64,000 nucleotides of DNA from a virus, in the IMG/VR virus record IMGVR_UViG_3300028025_003146, positions 1 through 64,000 of that record, one strand, 5' to 3'. Under the pieces are notes generated by a model. The model was not told the DNA's origin, searched no databases, and was given only the letters and a program-made list of their open reading frames with translations. Shown in pieces: positions 34,186 to 41,656 of this stretch. The stretch's first letter is position 1. Each line of letters begins with the position of its first letter. A program made the position numbers and the translations under genes.

Positions 34186-34746
34186 TTAGTTGAATATTTC
34201 GTTTACGGAACCGAGGAAAGAACCGTTCCATTTAGATTTTTTGATTGTTACTTCTTCTGATCGGCCAAGATCGGAAGACTTCTTAATTGCAGTCTCTGAT
34301 TCTACTGCGTCGACACGCTTTTGTACACCATCAATCGTGTTCTTGATATCATTTACAGCACTTGAAAGTACTGTGTGTTGTTCTGCCAACTCTGAAATTC
34401 TAGAATCTACGCTCTTGCTAAAAGCTTCAACAGTCTCTTGGATTGCTGTAACTTGTACTGCATTTGCTTCAGATGCCTTATTTAGAGTTTCTGAGAAAAA
34501 GCCTTTTAGATCGCCTAACATCTTCGCAAAATCAGGTTCATCAACCTTATCTTCTGATACTTCGGCTGCTTTTTCCAGAGTCTCGGCAGGAACGTCTTCT
34601 GCTACTGCTTCTGCAGGAGCTTCAGCTGGAGCTGCATCATCTGCAACTACTGCTGTATCTTCAACGGCTGTTTCTTCTGCTACTGCTTCGGCTGGTGCCT
34701 CTACTGCAACATCTTCAACAACTACGTTTTCTGTATTATCTGACAT
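34186..34746 (-). CDS. Nested scaffold protein from internal in-frame start
   Basis: An in-frame ATG at 34746 (MSDNTENVVVED) is preceded by a perfect AAGGAGG site at 34754-34760 with a seven-base gap. This is far stronger than the site of the full gene. The 186-residue product is the acidic coiled-coil part without the protease. It mirrors the lambda C/Nu3 arrangement, where the scaffold is made in excess from an internal start. Sequence signal strong; expression inferred. Confidence 0.75.
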   Translation of the reverse strand: MSDNTENVVVEDVAVEAPAEAVAEETAVEDTAVVADDAAPAEAPAEAVAEDVPAETLEKAAEVSEDKVDEPDFAKMLGDLKGFFSETLNKASEANAVQVTAIQETVEAFSKSVDSRISELAEQHTVLSSAVNDIKNTIDGVQKRVDAVESETAIKKSSDLGRSEEVTIKKSKWNGSFLGSVNEIFN

Positions 34747-35535
34747 TTCATTACCTCCTTCTGCGTTTGCCTGTTTTGCAATTGTTTGTGTTTCAGGCAA
34801 CGTAAATCTTGAGTGCTTATATGCATCAAGAATCTTATCAATCTCTTTTGCTTTATTAACATCTGAGCTCTCAACCCAACCAATTAGTTGTGCTGGCTTA
34901 CCAGAAACTGGTGAGTCATATGTCTTCTCTGTTGAGATAAAAACAGAGTTACTGTCTTCACAGTAAAAAATATTTTCGGTTACAACATCTACTGCTATAC
35001 CCTTTGCGATGTATTGTCCATTTACTTTCTGAATAGAAAGAATGTTACATAGCTCATTTGCTGGTGAGTCTACAATTGATAGCTCCATCAATTCGTAGTC
35101 TTTAATAAATCTTACAGATTTTCCTGTAGCTTTATTAACTTCGTTATCTGACTCTTTAATCTTTCCGCCGATTGAGAATCCTGAAAGAGTTCCGTCTAGA
35201 ACTTTTTCCCAACTGTCTTGTGCGCCTTTTGAAATGTATGCTGTTACATAAACTCCGTTATAAAATTCTTTAGTTGCTGGGTCGTAAAAAGTTTCTGGCT
35301 TAAAAGAAACCATCTTTCCAACTGCAAGGGATCCGTGCATCTCACGAATGTTTCCTCGAAAGCCTTCAAATGCTTTTATGCTTGCTTCTGCAGTTACAAC
35401 ATCTCCAGTCTGATCTACGTTATCTAGCGTTGCAAAGCCAGACACTGTTCTCTTTTCACGGTTAACTTTAGTGAAAGGTACAGACAAGTTAATGTCATTG
35501 CCATGGCTAGTCCATAAAGACTTTTCAATATTCAT
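34186..35535 (-). CDS. Prohead protease fused to scaffold
   Basis: 449 residues. Residues 1-170 form a prohead protease: RTVSGFATLDNVDQTGDVV, catalytic-type H67 in REMHGS, S121 in SGFSIGGK and D156 in ELSIVDSPAN. Residues 265-449 are an alanine/glutamate/valine-rich acidic segment (APAEAVAEETAVEDTAV) and a long coiled coil with a basic end (VTIKKSKWNGSFLGSV) that may bind the capsid. The protease would cleave scaffold and itself during head maturation. The ATG lacks a Shine-Dalgarno sequence and follows a promoter by seven bases. A nested start makes scaffold alone. Confidence 0.88.
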   Translation of the reverse strand: MNIEKSLWTSHGNDINLSVPFTKVNREKRTVSGFATLDNVDQTGDVVTAEASIKAFEGFRGNIREMHGSLAVGKMVSFKPETFYDPATKEFYNGVYVTAYISKGAQDSWEKVLDGTLSGFSIGGKIKESDNEVNKATGKSVRFIKDYELMELSIVDSPANELCNILSIQKVNGQYIAKGIAVDVVTENIFYCEDSNSVFISTEKTYDSPVSGKPAQLIGWVESSDVNKAKEIDKILDAYKHSRFTLPETQTIAKQANAEGGNEMSDNTENVVVEDVAVEAPAEAVAEETAVEDTAVVADDAAPAEAPAEAVAEDVPAETLEKAAEVSEDKVDEPDFAKMLGDLKGFFSETLNKASEANAVQVTAIQETVEAFSKSVDSRISELAEQHTVLSSAVNDIKNTIDGVQKRVDAVESETAIKKSSDLGRSEEVTIKKSKWNGSFLGSVNEIFN

Positions 35536-35542
35536 ATGCTTA

Positions 35543-35571
35543 ATTTTAGCGACTTATAGATAAAAAGGCAA
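35543..35571 (-). promoter_or_regulatory. Promoter for protease-capsid unit (TTGCCT-17-TAAAAT)
   Basis: -35 TTGCCT at 35566-35571, 17-base spacer, -10 TAAAAT at 35543-35548 on the minus strand. Only seven bases separate the -10 box from the ATG at 35535, and no Shine-Dalgarno sequence is present, so the mRNA may be leaderless. Confidence 0.55.
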
Positions 35572-35588
35572 ATAACAGTTGAGTAGAG

Positions 35589-37172
35589 TTAGTCAACCTG
35601 TCTTCCGTCGCCCTTGGCATTTCGTCCTTCTCCAGAATTATCTGGGGCGGTTGCCTGTCGGTCTTGGGATCTTTGTCTAGTATTTCCAGCTTGGGCTGTT
35701 TGCTCTGCGGCATCCTGACCCTTCAAATCTACCACTTCGTCTCCGCCTTCAAGAGGAATCATGCCCTTTCTAATTCGAACTTCATTAGGGGTAATTACTT
35801 GCATTCTTAAATATCTTTCGTCAATCTTGGACTGGGTATCTTCGTCAGTAAGAGTTAACTCATTAAATTTAAGTGTTAGCGCATCTGTCTTTTCCTCAAA
35901 TATTTTATTTAATTTTTTCTCTAAAATCATTTGTGCTGGGCGGCAAACCTGCTCTTTAAATGTTTTATCCGCATCTCTTGCTACTGCTAAATTAACTCCC
36001 TCTGGGGTTCCAATTTTATTAATTGGGACACGATGGGCCAATAGGATTTCATCTCTATTTGATTTGCGGTAAACATTAAATGAAGATTCCTGTGGGTTGG
36101 CCTCAACTGGTTCCATTTTAAATTCGGTTTTTGAGTCTGGAGTATCTCCTGGAAGCGGAATATATAGAGATCTGTGGTTCTTGCCTTTAAGTCCAACTTG
36201 GAAAAATTCAAGCAATTTACGCTCTGACTCTGGAGAAAGCTTTGCTCCCTTTACTGTAATGATATATCTTGGGACCGCTTTGTTTTCAAAGTAATCAAGG
36301 TTATATCTTCCAGACAGTTCGTTACCCGCCAAAGAAACCTGGGCTGCAATAATATCTGCAACTCCGTAGTAGTTGTTCATTGGGGTATACTTCTTTAAAT
36401 GAATAATTTCATTTGGGCGATCTTCTTGTCCCGCAATTGGGTTCTCTGTTTCTGAGTCTCCAAAGTTGTTAAAGAATACTGCCTTTCCGTAAAGCAATTG
36501 AATAAAGCCATCTCTAAGTCTACGCACACGCATAGTCTTTGCTGGGATATGCCCGATATATCCAATATTTCCAGCAGTGGTTCTACCTATTTCAATGTAG
36601 CCATTTCCAGTTGCTTCGTAGTCTGTAAACACCTTAATTAATGTTTGAGTAAATGTATCCTCATCATTTGTTGTATCAAGCCACGCATGAAGATCCTGTC
36701 TTAATTTGCTTAGCTTTCTACGTGCTCTTTCAAGAGACTTTTCATCTGTAAGTGAATCAATAGCATCATTTGTTTTCTTTGTTTCTATAAAATCATATCC
36801 TAGACCAACAATGTTTGCCACCTTGGCATTAATTGCTGCATAGTTGTATGTTGAAATCTCATATACTTTTGAAAGATACTCTAGGTTGTATGGAGGTTCT
36901 ACCAAGTCGAACATTGCATAGCCAGTAATTGCTTGTGCCAATAGGTTTTGCTGTGTTCCAGTTTCTTCTCGGCCAGTGAACGACTTAGAAAATTCTCTAT
37001 TCATCTTACGCTTAAACGAAGTTCCTAGGCCTCTAACCTTTTTAAGATCCTCTAGGCCTGCCAAAAATGGGTCGGTTGTCGTTTCATTTTTTTCTAGCGA
37101 GAACCAGTCTGCGTTATTTGAAATATTAATTATATTTTCTGAGTTGTCTTCATCAAGAAATTCTGCGCTCAT
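35589..37172 (-). CDS. Portal protein
   Basis: 527 residues forming the dodecameric DNA gate of the head. Typical portal phrases are EPPYNLEYLSKVYEISTYNY near 95, GNGYIEIGRTTAGNIGYIGH near 190, SGRYNLDYFENKAVPRYIIT near 300 and AHRVPINKIGTPEGVNLAVA near 390. The C-terminus is hydrophilic and low in complexity. It overlaps the small upstream gene by four bases and precedes the protease, the standard order. No terminase gene precedes it, which is unusual. Confidence 0.92.
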   Translation of the reverse strand: MSAEFLDEDNSENIINISNNADWFSLEKNETTTDPFLAGLEDLKKVRGLGTSFKRKMNREFSKSFTGREETGTQQNLLAQAITGYAMFDLVEPPYNLEYLSKVYEISTYNYAAINAKVANIVGLGYDFIETKKTNDAIDSLTDEKSLERARRKLSKLRQDLHAWLDTTNDEDTFTQTLIKVFTDYEATGNGYIEIGRTTAGNIGYIGHIPAKTMRVRRLRDGFIQLLYGKAVFFNNFGDSETENPIAGQEDRPNEIIHLKKYTPMNNYYGVADIIAAQVSLAGNELSGRYNLDYFENKAVPRYIITVKGAKLSPESERKLLEFFQVGLKGKNHRSLYIPLPGDTPDSKTEFKMEPVEANPQESSFNVYRKSNRDEILLAHRVPINKIGTPEGVNLAVARDADKTFKEQVCRPAQMILEKKLNKIFEEKTDALTLKFNELTLTDEDTQSKIDERYLRMQVITPNEVRIRKGMIPLEGGDEVVDLKGQDAAEQTAQAGNTRQRSQDRQATAPDNSGEGRNAKGDGRQVD

Positions 37173-37510
37173 CTTAGCCCCTTTAGCTTTTTCATTTCGT
37201 CTTTATAGTTACCGATATCAAATGGATCAGGAACTAGTCCCCAATCGAGTCTTTGTTTTTGGTGCTCAAATTCTTCATCATCAATTTTCCTTCTAGCGGA
37301 AAGAAATTTAGGCCCGCCTTCGTATATGCCGAACGTGCGAACTTCTCTAGCCAAAGCATCGATGTTGGCTCTATTTCCTTTTTTGGACGTGATCGAAAGA
37401 AAGTTCCCATCATCATCTCCAATCCATCTGCCATCTGGCATTTCCCAGACATAGATGCCAAGTATCGACTCTTCTTCAAGAATCTTGCTATTTGTTCTGT
37501 TAATATCCAT
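37169..37510 (-). CDS. 113-residue protein before portal, unknown function
   Basis: A compact alpha/beta protein (ILGIYVWEMPDGRWIGDDDG, NFLSITSKKGNRANIDALAR) with a basic tail ending KDEMKKLKGLR. It is the first gene of the head unit, behind a promoter. Similar proteins next to portal genes are known in other phages, but their role is not clear to me. There is no ribosome site, and its start region resembles that of the protease gene (both read TAAAAT, then 7-8 bases, then ATG). Confidence 0.65.
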   Translation of the reverse strand: MDINRTNSKILEEESILGIYVWEMPDGRWIGDDDGNFLSITSKKGNRANIDALAREVRTFGIYEGGPKFLSARRKIDDEEFEHQKQRLDWGLVPDPFDIGNYKDEMKKLKGLR

Positions 37511-37529
37511 ATGACTTTATTTTACCATT

Positions 37530-37571
37530 ATTGTCTACTCAAGTCCAGCTTTTTGTCAACCCACGTGACAA
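37530..37571 (-). promoter_or_regulatory. Promoter with inverted repeat ahead of the portal unit
   Basis: TTGACA at 37553-37558, 17-base spacer, GACAAT at 37530-37535 on the minus strand. The -35 box is one arm of the perfect repeat TTGTCA-N7-TGACAA (37553-37571), a likely operator. A TAAAAT at 37519-37524 is an alternative -10 closer to the start codon. Confidence 0.6.
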
Positions 37572-37572
37572 A

Positions 37573-39345
37573 TTATTGGTTTTGAAGCACAATCCAGTCG
37601 TTGTCATAAAACTCAACGGAGTTTTCTGTCAATGTCATGGACGAATCATCTGCTATTGTAGCTGATCTTCCGATATGCATGTTGTAATTAGATAATGCCA
37701 TGGGGGCTGAGAAGGTTGCTGGGTAGTAAGAAATGTATTGGTATAGGCTGGAAGGCCCACCTGTTGATTTATGGTTAAATAGAACCTCTCCAGTAATTGC
37801 CCCGTTTGTTACAATTAAAACGTGATAAAGCTCGTTTGCGGTAAATACAGAACTTATATTTGTCTGAGATGTCTTGTCTACACCATTAACATAAATAGCA
37901 GATATATTAGATTTAGTAATAGTTCCATTTGCAGCCCAAGAGTAGCCTGCTGATACAAAATCTCCATTTGCCGTACTTGATAAAATAGAATTTGAGGTTA
38001 GGTCTGACAGTGTTAAAAAGAACTCTATTGTCCTAATTGATTCTGCGGTATTTATTTTAAATCCTGATCCGCCCGCCGTTGTTAATCCGTTTAATTTTTG
38101 TCGGGACAAAATAGGATATGCAACCCTTCCTAGAGTAATGTCTTTTGATGTAAATCCCGCTGTGCCCTCTATCGTGTAAATATAATCAGGGTTGCTTATT
38201 GAATAAAGAATCTGGTCTTTGTAGAAGCACAGTAGCAGGCTATATAGTTTTGGGATAAATTTAGTTGTATCTGATGAGGCAAATGTTATCTCAAGATAAA
38301 GAGTTCTTTCAGAGCTAAATGATCCTAATCTAAATTGAGGAATTGCTCCTCCATTAACACATGCTTGCCATGTTGACCCATCTGTGGAAGTTCTTACAGA
38401 GACCCCATTATCGCCGTTCCACTCTATCTTAGAGGAGTCTAAGTCGAATCCCGCAGGAATTCCTATAGCATCTACGACAACTACGCTCTTAGAGGCTGCA
38501 GAGGCCGTTTTCTTAATTTCTAAACATTTCTCTTCTGTGTTATAAACTAAATCTTCTGAGGCAAAAATTTCTATGGGCTTGTTGGCAGGATAAGCAAAAT
38601 TAAATTGTTTGCTTACGCTATCATCATATATTTCAAACAAGGTCCCGCCGCTTGGGTATGAAACCTGAAAAGGAGATGTTGTTCCAGAGTAGTTGAAGTG
38701 TTCTATAATTTTATCTAATCCTAGGGCATACCTGTATACTGCTGGGGCATCTACAATAAATGAATCTGCTGAATTTCCAGTCGGCCCTAATTTTAATGTA
38801 ATTGTTTCATTACTAAACTTATAATTATTTAAAGACTTGCTTGTTGCAAATTTGCCATCTACATATAAAGACATTTCTGCAATGGAGTACGTGGCTACAA
38901 TATGATGAGATTGACTAATATTAGGCAGGGTATAATCAAGTCTTTCCGCCTCAAGTTTAAATACTATGTTTCCTTTTTCATAAAAAATACCTACATTTTT
39001 TGTTGAGTCTGCAAATATAGTTGTTAGTCCAGATGTTGTGATCTTAGGATACATCCAAACTTCTAGCGAGAACTCGTTATCTGATGAATTGATATCTGCA
39101 AATCCGCCGTCGGCGGCAGATCCATAATAGTCTTTAGTTACGGGTAATGTAATGTACTTGGTATTAGTTATAAGAGAGCCATTTGCTCCGCCTGAAACAA
39201 GTGGGATTAATCCAGTAGTTAGTCCGCCTGAATAAGTTCCGCTATTTCCACACCCAGAGACATCTGAAGCGATAGTACCTGAAGACTCATCCAATGGCCA
39301 GAAACCGATTGGGTAGTCGTTAATTAACTTTAGCTGATAGCTCAT
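37573..39345 (-). CDS. Tail fibre/adhesin with LamG-like domains
   Basis: 590 residues. Residues 1-215 form a concanavalin/LamG-like lectin: YPIGFWPLDESSGTIASDVS, FSLEVWMYPKI, IVATYSIAEMSLYVDGKF and a closing AVYRYALGLDKIIEHFN. A second, weaker lectin-like region spans about 400-580 (TIEFFLTLSDLTSN, YHVLIVTNGAITGEVLFN). It probably binds host surface glycans. It is the last gene of adhesin block B, and its stop precedes the head promoter. The start lacks a Shine-Dalgarno sequence and lies six bases after TATAAT. Confidence 0.75.
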   Translation of the reverse strand: MSYQLKLINDYPIGFWPLDESSGTIASDVSGCGNSGTYSGGLTTGLIPLVSGGANGSLITNTKYITLPVTKDYYGSAADGGFADINSSDNEFSLEVWMYPKITTSGLTTIFADSTKNVGIFYEKGNIVFKLEAERLDYTLPNISQSHHIVATYSIAEMSLYVDGKFATSKSLNNYKFSNETITLKLGPTGNSADSFIVDAPAVYRYALGLDKIIEHFNYSGTTSPFQVSYPSGGTLFEIYDDSVSKQFNFAYPANKPIEIFASEDLVYNTEEKCLEIKKTASAASKSVVVVDAIGIPAGFDLDSSKIEWNGDNGVSVRTSTDGSTWQACVNGGAIPQFRLGSFSSERTLYLEITFASSDTTKFIPKLYSLLLCFYKDQILYSISNPDYIYTIEGTAGFTSKDITLGRVAYPILSRQKLNGLTTAGGSGFKINTAESIRTIEFFLTLSDLTSNSILSSTANGDFVSAGYSWAANGTITKSNISAIYVNGVDKTSQTNISSVFTANELYHVLIVTNGAITGEVLFNHKSTGGPSSLYQYISYYPATFSAPMALSNYNMHIGRSATIADDSSMTLTENSVEFYDNDWIVLQNQ

Positions 39346-39351
39346 AATTCC

Positions 39352-39357
39352 ATTATA
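39352..39357 (-). promoter_or_regulatory. -10 box giving a possible leaderless start
   Basis: TATAAT on the minus strand with six bases (GGAATT) before the ATG at 39345. Just upstream a short stem GGCTT / AAGCC followed by TTT (39367-39386 region) may end the previous transcript. A TTGAGT lies 19 bases from the -10 box, so the -35 match is weak. Confidence 0.4.
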
Positions 39358-39401
39358 CTATATTTAAAGGCTTACTACTCAAGCCCTTCATTGCCTAGCT
39401 T

Positions 39402-39728
39402 TTAAACTATTTCTACCCCAGAAACCATAATGCTTACTCCGCCAGCGACATTTGCTGATGCCCAGATAGATTCTCCAGCATTAACAATTAGCGTAGTCTC
39501 TGTTGATCTTGATGTGTTTTCTGCAAGAAGAACGTCACCGAAGATTCTATTTGATAGACCTGGTGTTTGTCCACTTGGAACTAAATAAAGGCTAAAGGCA
39601 ATTGGGCCATTAAATGTGTTGGCCGTAAATATGCTCTTAACAATAGCCTTGTTAGTAAATGATTTTAGATTTGAGTTTGTTGTGCTTAGAAGAACTGGCC
39701 CAATAAATCGTGATGGATTATATGCCAT
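39402..39728 (-). CDS. Small beta-rich virion protein
   Basis: 108 residues, similar in length and layout to the 105-residue protein at 44829-45146. Both end in a strand reading ..SIMVSGVEIV or ..SVFISGVKITQV, and both have an ENTS/ENIQ segment before it. The fold appears to be a small beta sandwich, perhaps a fibre head or trimerisation module. It belongs to adhesin block B. No enzymatic residues are seen. Confidence 0.6.
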   Translation of the reverse strand: MAYNPSRFIGPVLLSTTNSNLKSFTNKAIVKSIFTANTFNGPIAFSLYLVPSGQTPGLSNRIFGDVLLAENTSRSTETTLIVNAGESIWASANVAGGVSIMVSGVEIV

Positions 39729-39736
39729 TTGGTCTC

Positions 39737-40450
39737 CTAGCTAATTGCCCATTTAGAGATAAGATCTCTTTCGATTGAGATATATTCACCCACGGTAAGG
39801 GCTCTGTTGTAAATAAGCAATTCGCCAATCTTAAATGCTCCGAATGTTGCAGAGTATCTTCCGATTACTTGTCCTGTCATGCTTGTTAGCCCGCCTGAAG
39901 ATGCACCGACTGCTACGTCAACACCATTTCTTCTAACTCTACGTGAGTTGTCAACATTGCTATAAACAAGTGTATAAATTTCTGGTGTTCCTGATAGTCC
40001 TACTGGAACAATAGCATTTTGATCATCGTTACCGAAACCAAACTTAAATGTGTTTGAAGATACGTATCCAGCAATAAGATTATTTCTTGTTCCTGAGTTC
40101 GTTCCACCAATTACATATGTGTTTGCATTTGCTGGCTTTGATGCAACATAAATAACTGTAAAGGAAGATGAGGCGATCCATGAGAGTGTTTGATCTGAGA
40201 ATGGTAGAAAGTCATCTACTCCATCAAAGTTAATTGCTGGAAGTCCTGCTATACCTGTTGCTTGAAATGTTGGTTGTGCTGCTGCAGTTGCTTGAACGCA
40301 ATGTCTAGCCAAACCAGACTTGTCATTCCATTGTGAAACTTTTCCAAGTCCGTCCCTTGTAATTGTAGATGGAAGACCAGCATCTAGCCATAGCTGCAAT
40401 CCAGACAAGGTGAATCTATTTCTTCTAAAGATAATATTATTACTAAGCAA
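39737..40450 (-). CDS. Lectin-like (concanavalin/LamG) adhesin
   Basis: 237 residues from a TTG at 40450 with an ideal GGAGGAAG site. The sequence fits a lectin sandwich: LSGLQLWLDAGLPSTITRDG, VSQWNDKSGLARHCVQ, PAINFDGVDDFLPFSDQ, FKIGELLIYNRALTVGEY. Such domains occur at the tips of phage fibres and bind sugars. It overlaps the chaperone-like gene by eight bases, and the chaperone may assist its folding. Confidence 0.75.
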   Translation of the reverse strand: MLSNNIIFRRNRFTLSGLQLWLDAGLPSTITRDGLGKVSQWNDKSGLARHCVQATAAAQPTFQATGIAGLPAINFDGVDDFLPFSDQTLSWIASSSFTVIYVASKPANANTYVIGGTNSGTRNNLIAGYVSSNTFKFGFGNDDQNAIVPVGLSGTPEIYTLVYSNVDNSRRVRRNGVDVAVGASSGGLTSMTGQVIGRYSATFGAFKIGELLIYNRALTVGEYISIERDLISKWAIS

Positions 40451-40898
40451 TTGGATCTTCCTCCATTATTTTTTCTAGTTCTACTAATGGTCTCTTAGGC
40501 CATGTAATTTCGGATACATCTTTGCTATTCTTAAAAGAAGAAATCTTCTTTCTATAATCTTTCCATGCTGCGAGAGACTTCTTGTCCATATCTGGGTCAC
40601 TCTCAACCCATGCTGTAGACATTAGCTCAAAGCTAATATGTGCGTTTACATTTTCTGTTTTTTCTTCATCTGACATCTTCTGTACTTCTAGTGCGTATAC
40701 TTTGCCACTCTTAACAAATGGTTCACAAGGCACTACTTTTTCTTGAAAGTCATCAAACTCAGGTGTTACTACTTCTAGCAAACCGTTTTCTTTTGCAAAC
40801 TTCTTCTCATCTATTGATTGAGGGATAGAAACATTTGGGAAAAGTTGAGATAGTGCGCCTACAGCGACTACTTTTTTGTCTTCTACTATGGCGTACAT
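40443..40898 (-). CDS. Tail-fibre assembly chaperone-like protein
   Basis: 151 residues. It begins MYAIVEDKKVVAVGALSQLF and ends with a helix-rich part WKDYRKKISSFKNSKDVSEI before TWPKRP. The layout (MYA..., then a W/YR..I....I.WP end) is shared with the 166-residue protein at 50604-51104 and with the phage tail assembly chaperone family (PF16778-like). It is placed directly before a lectin-type fibre gene. The family call is moderate because the N-terminal parts diverge. Confidence 0.6.
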   Translation of the reverse strand: MYAIVEDKKVVAVGALSQLFPNVSIPQSIDEKKFAKENGLLEVVTPEFDDFQEKVVPCEPFVKSGKVYALEVQKMSDEEKTENVNAHISFELMSTAWVESDPDMDKKSLAAWKDYRKKISSFKNSKDVSEITWPKRPLVELEKIMEEDPIA

Positions 40899-40908
40899 AT
40901 TATCTCCT

Positions 40909-41355
40909 TTAAACGTTTAAATCAGCGAATGCGTATGCACCGAATATTGTTGTGCCACCGTCTCTTGTCATAAAGTTAAGAACGGTTGTATTTGTAGATA
41001 GAAGTGGTGCTACGTTAGAAGCTCCTCCACCATCCCACTTAATTGATGCTGGCCATGTAACTGTAAAGGTACCGCCACCCTTAATTTCTAGCTGCCAGAA
41101 TTGTGCTTTTGGCTCTGTTCCTGTTGCTGGAATATTGCTAAATGCTACTGTGCAGTTTCCGCCTGCAACCATCTTAAATACGTTAGCAAGTGCTACGTTG
41201 CATGTTGCAACTCCTGAAGCGGCAATTGTTCCAAGATCTAGCTGTGCTGATGGCACATTAAGATATGGACGTGCTTGTCCGTTAAGAGGTGCTTGAAGGT
41301 ATGTGTATGTCCAAAGACCTGGGGTTACCTGTTGAGGTACGCTTGTTATTGGCAT
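40909..41355 (-). CDS. Beta-rich fibre domain protein
   Basis: 148 residues. Its second half (FWQLEIKGGGTFTVTWPASI, LLSTNTTVLNFMTRDGGTTI) is the small beta domain often found in phage fibre proteins. It matches the 121-residue protein at 51104-51469 (FSLQLTGGGAYTITFAN, LTSGGIDVITFITYDNGTNW). The two therefore form a paralogous pair, one in each adhesin block. Likely a fibre knob or linker unit. Confidence 0.65.
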   Translation of the reverse strand: MPITSVPQQVTPGLWTYTYLQAPLNGQARPYLNVPSAQLDLGTIAASGVATCNVALANVFKMVAGGNCTVAFSNIPATGTEPKAQFWQLEIKGGGTFTVTWPASIKWDGGGASNVAPLLSTNTTVLNFMTRDGGTTIFGAYAFADLNV

Positions 41356-41357
41356 TC

Positions 41358-41639
41358 TTATTCCTCCTCTGGAAGATGCAACTCTGGCAAAGATTGTGGT
41401 CTTGGCCCTTTAGTTTCAGAATCATCTTCATCCCATGCTTCTTGTGCTGCTGTTACTGAAGCAACAGCCTCTGCATGCTCAATTGCCATGATCTCACGAT
41501 CTGTTTTTCCTGGATACTTATCTACAGCTACTCCGTCAACTAGGGTGAATCTATGAAGCAGTTGTGATTCAACAACTTCATGCTCTCCATCTACGTCGAT
41601 TGCGGGTACATGTTGTGGTCCACAGAACTTTAGTTTCAT
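41358..41639 (-). CDS. Small acidic protein, unknown function
   Basis: 93 residues from the ATG at 41639, which has an AAAAGGAG site; an upstream start at 41672 would overlap the previous gene. The N-terminus (MKLKFCGPQHVPAIDVDGEH) looks like beta-strands; the C-terminus is acidic and ends in PELHLPEEE. Phrases such as VDKYPGKTDREIMAIEHAEA suggest a helix. No family recognised; probably a structural accessory in adhesin block B. Confidence 0.6.
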   Translation of the reverse strand: MKLKFCGPQHVPAIDVDGEHEVVESQLLHRFTLVDGVAVDKYPGKTDREIMAIEHAEAVASVTAAQEAWDEDDSETKGPRPQSLPELHLPEEE

Positions 41640-41656
41640 TTTATTTCTCCTTTTCC

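Noticed and set aside
34190-34966. Long plus-strand open frame of 258 codons opposite the protease-scaffold gene
   Set aside because: It arises from the biased codons of the acidic repeat on the other strand; serine/alanine-rich with no recognisable features.
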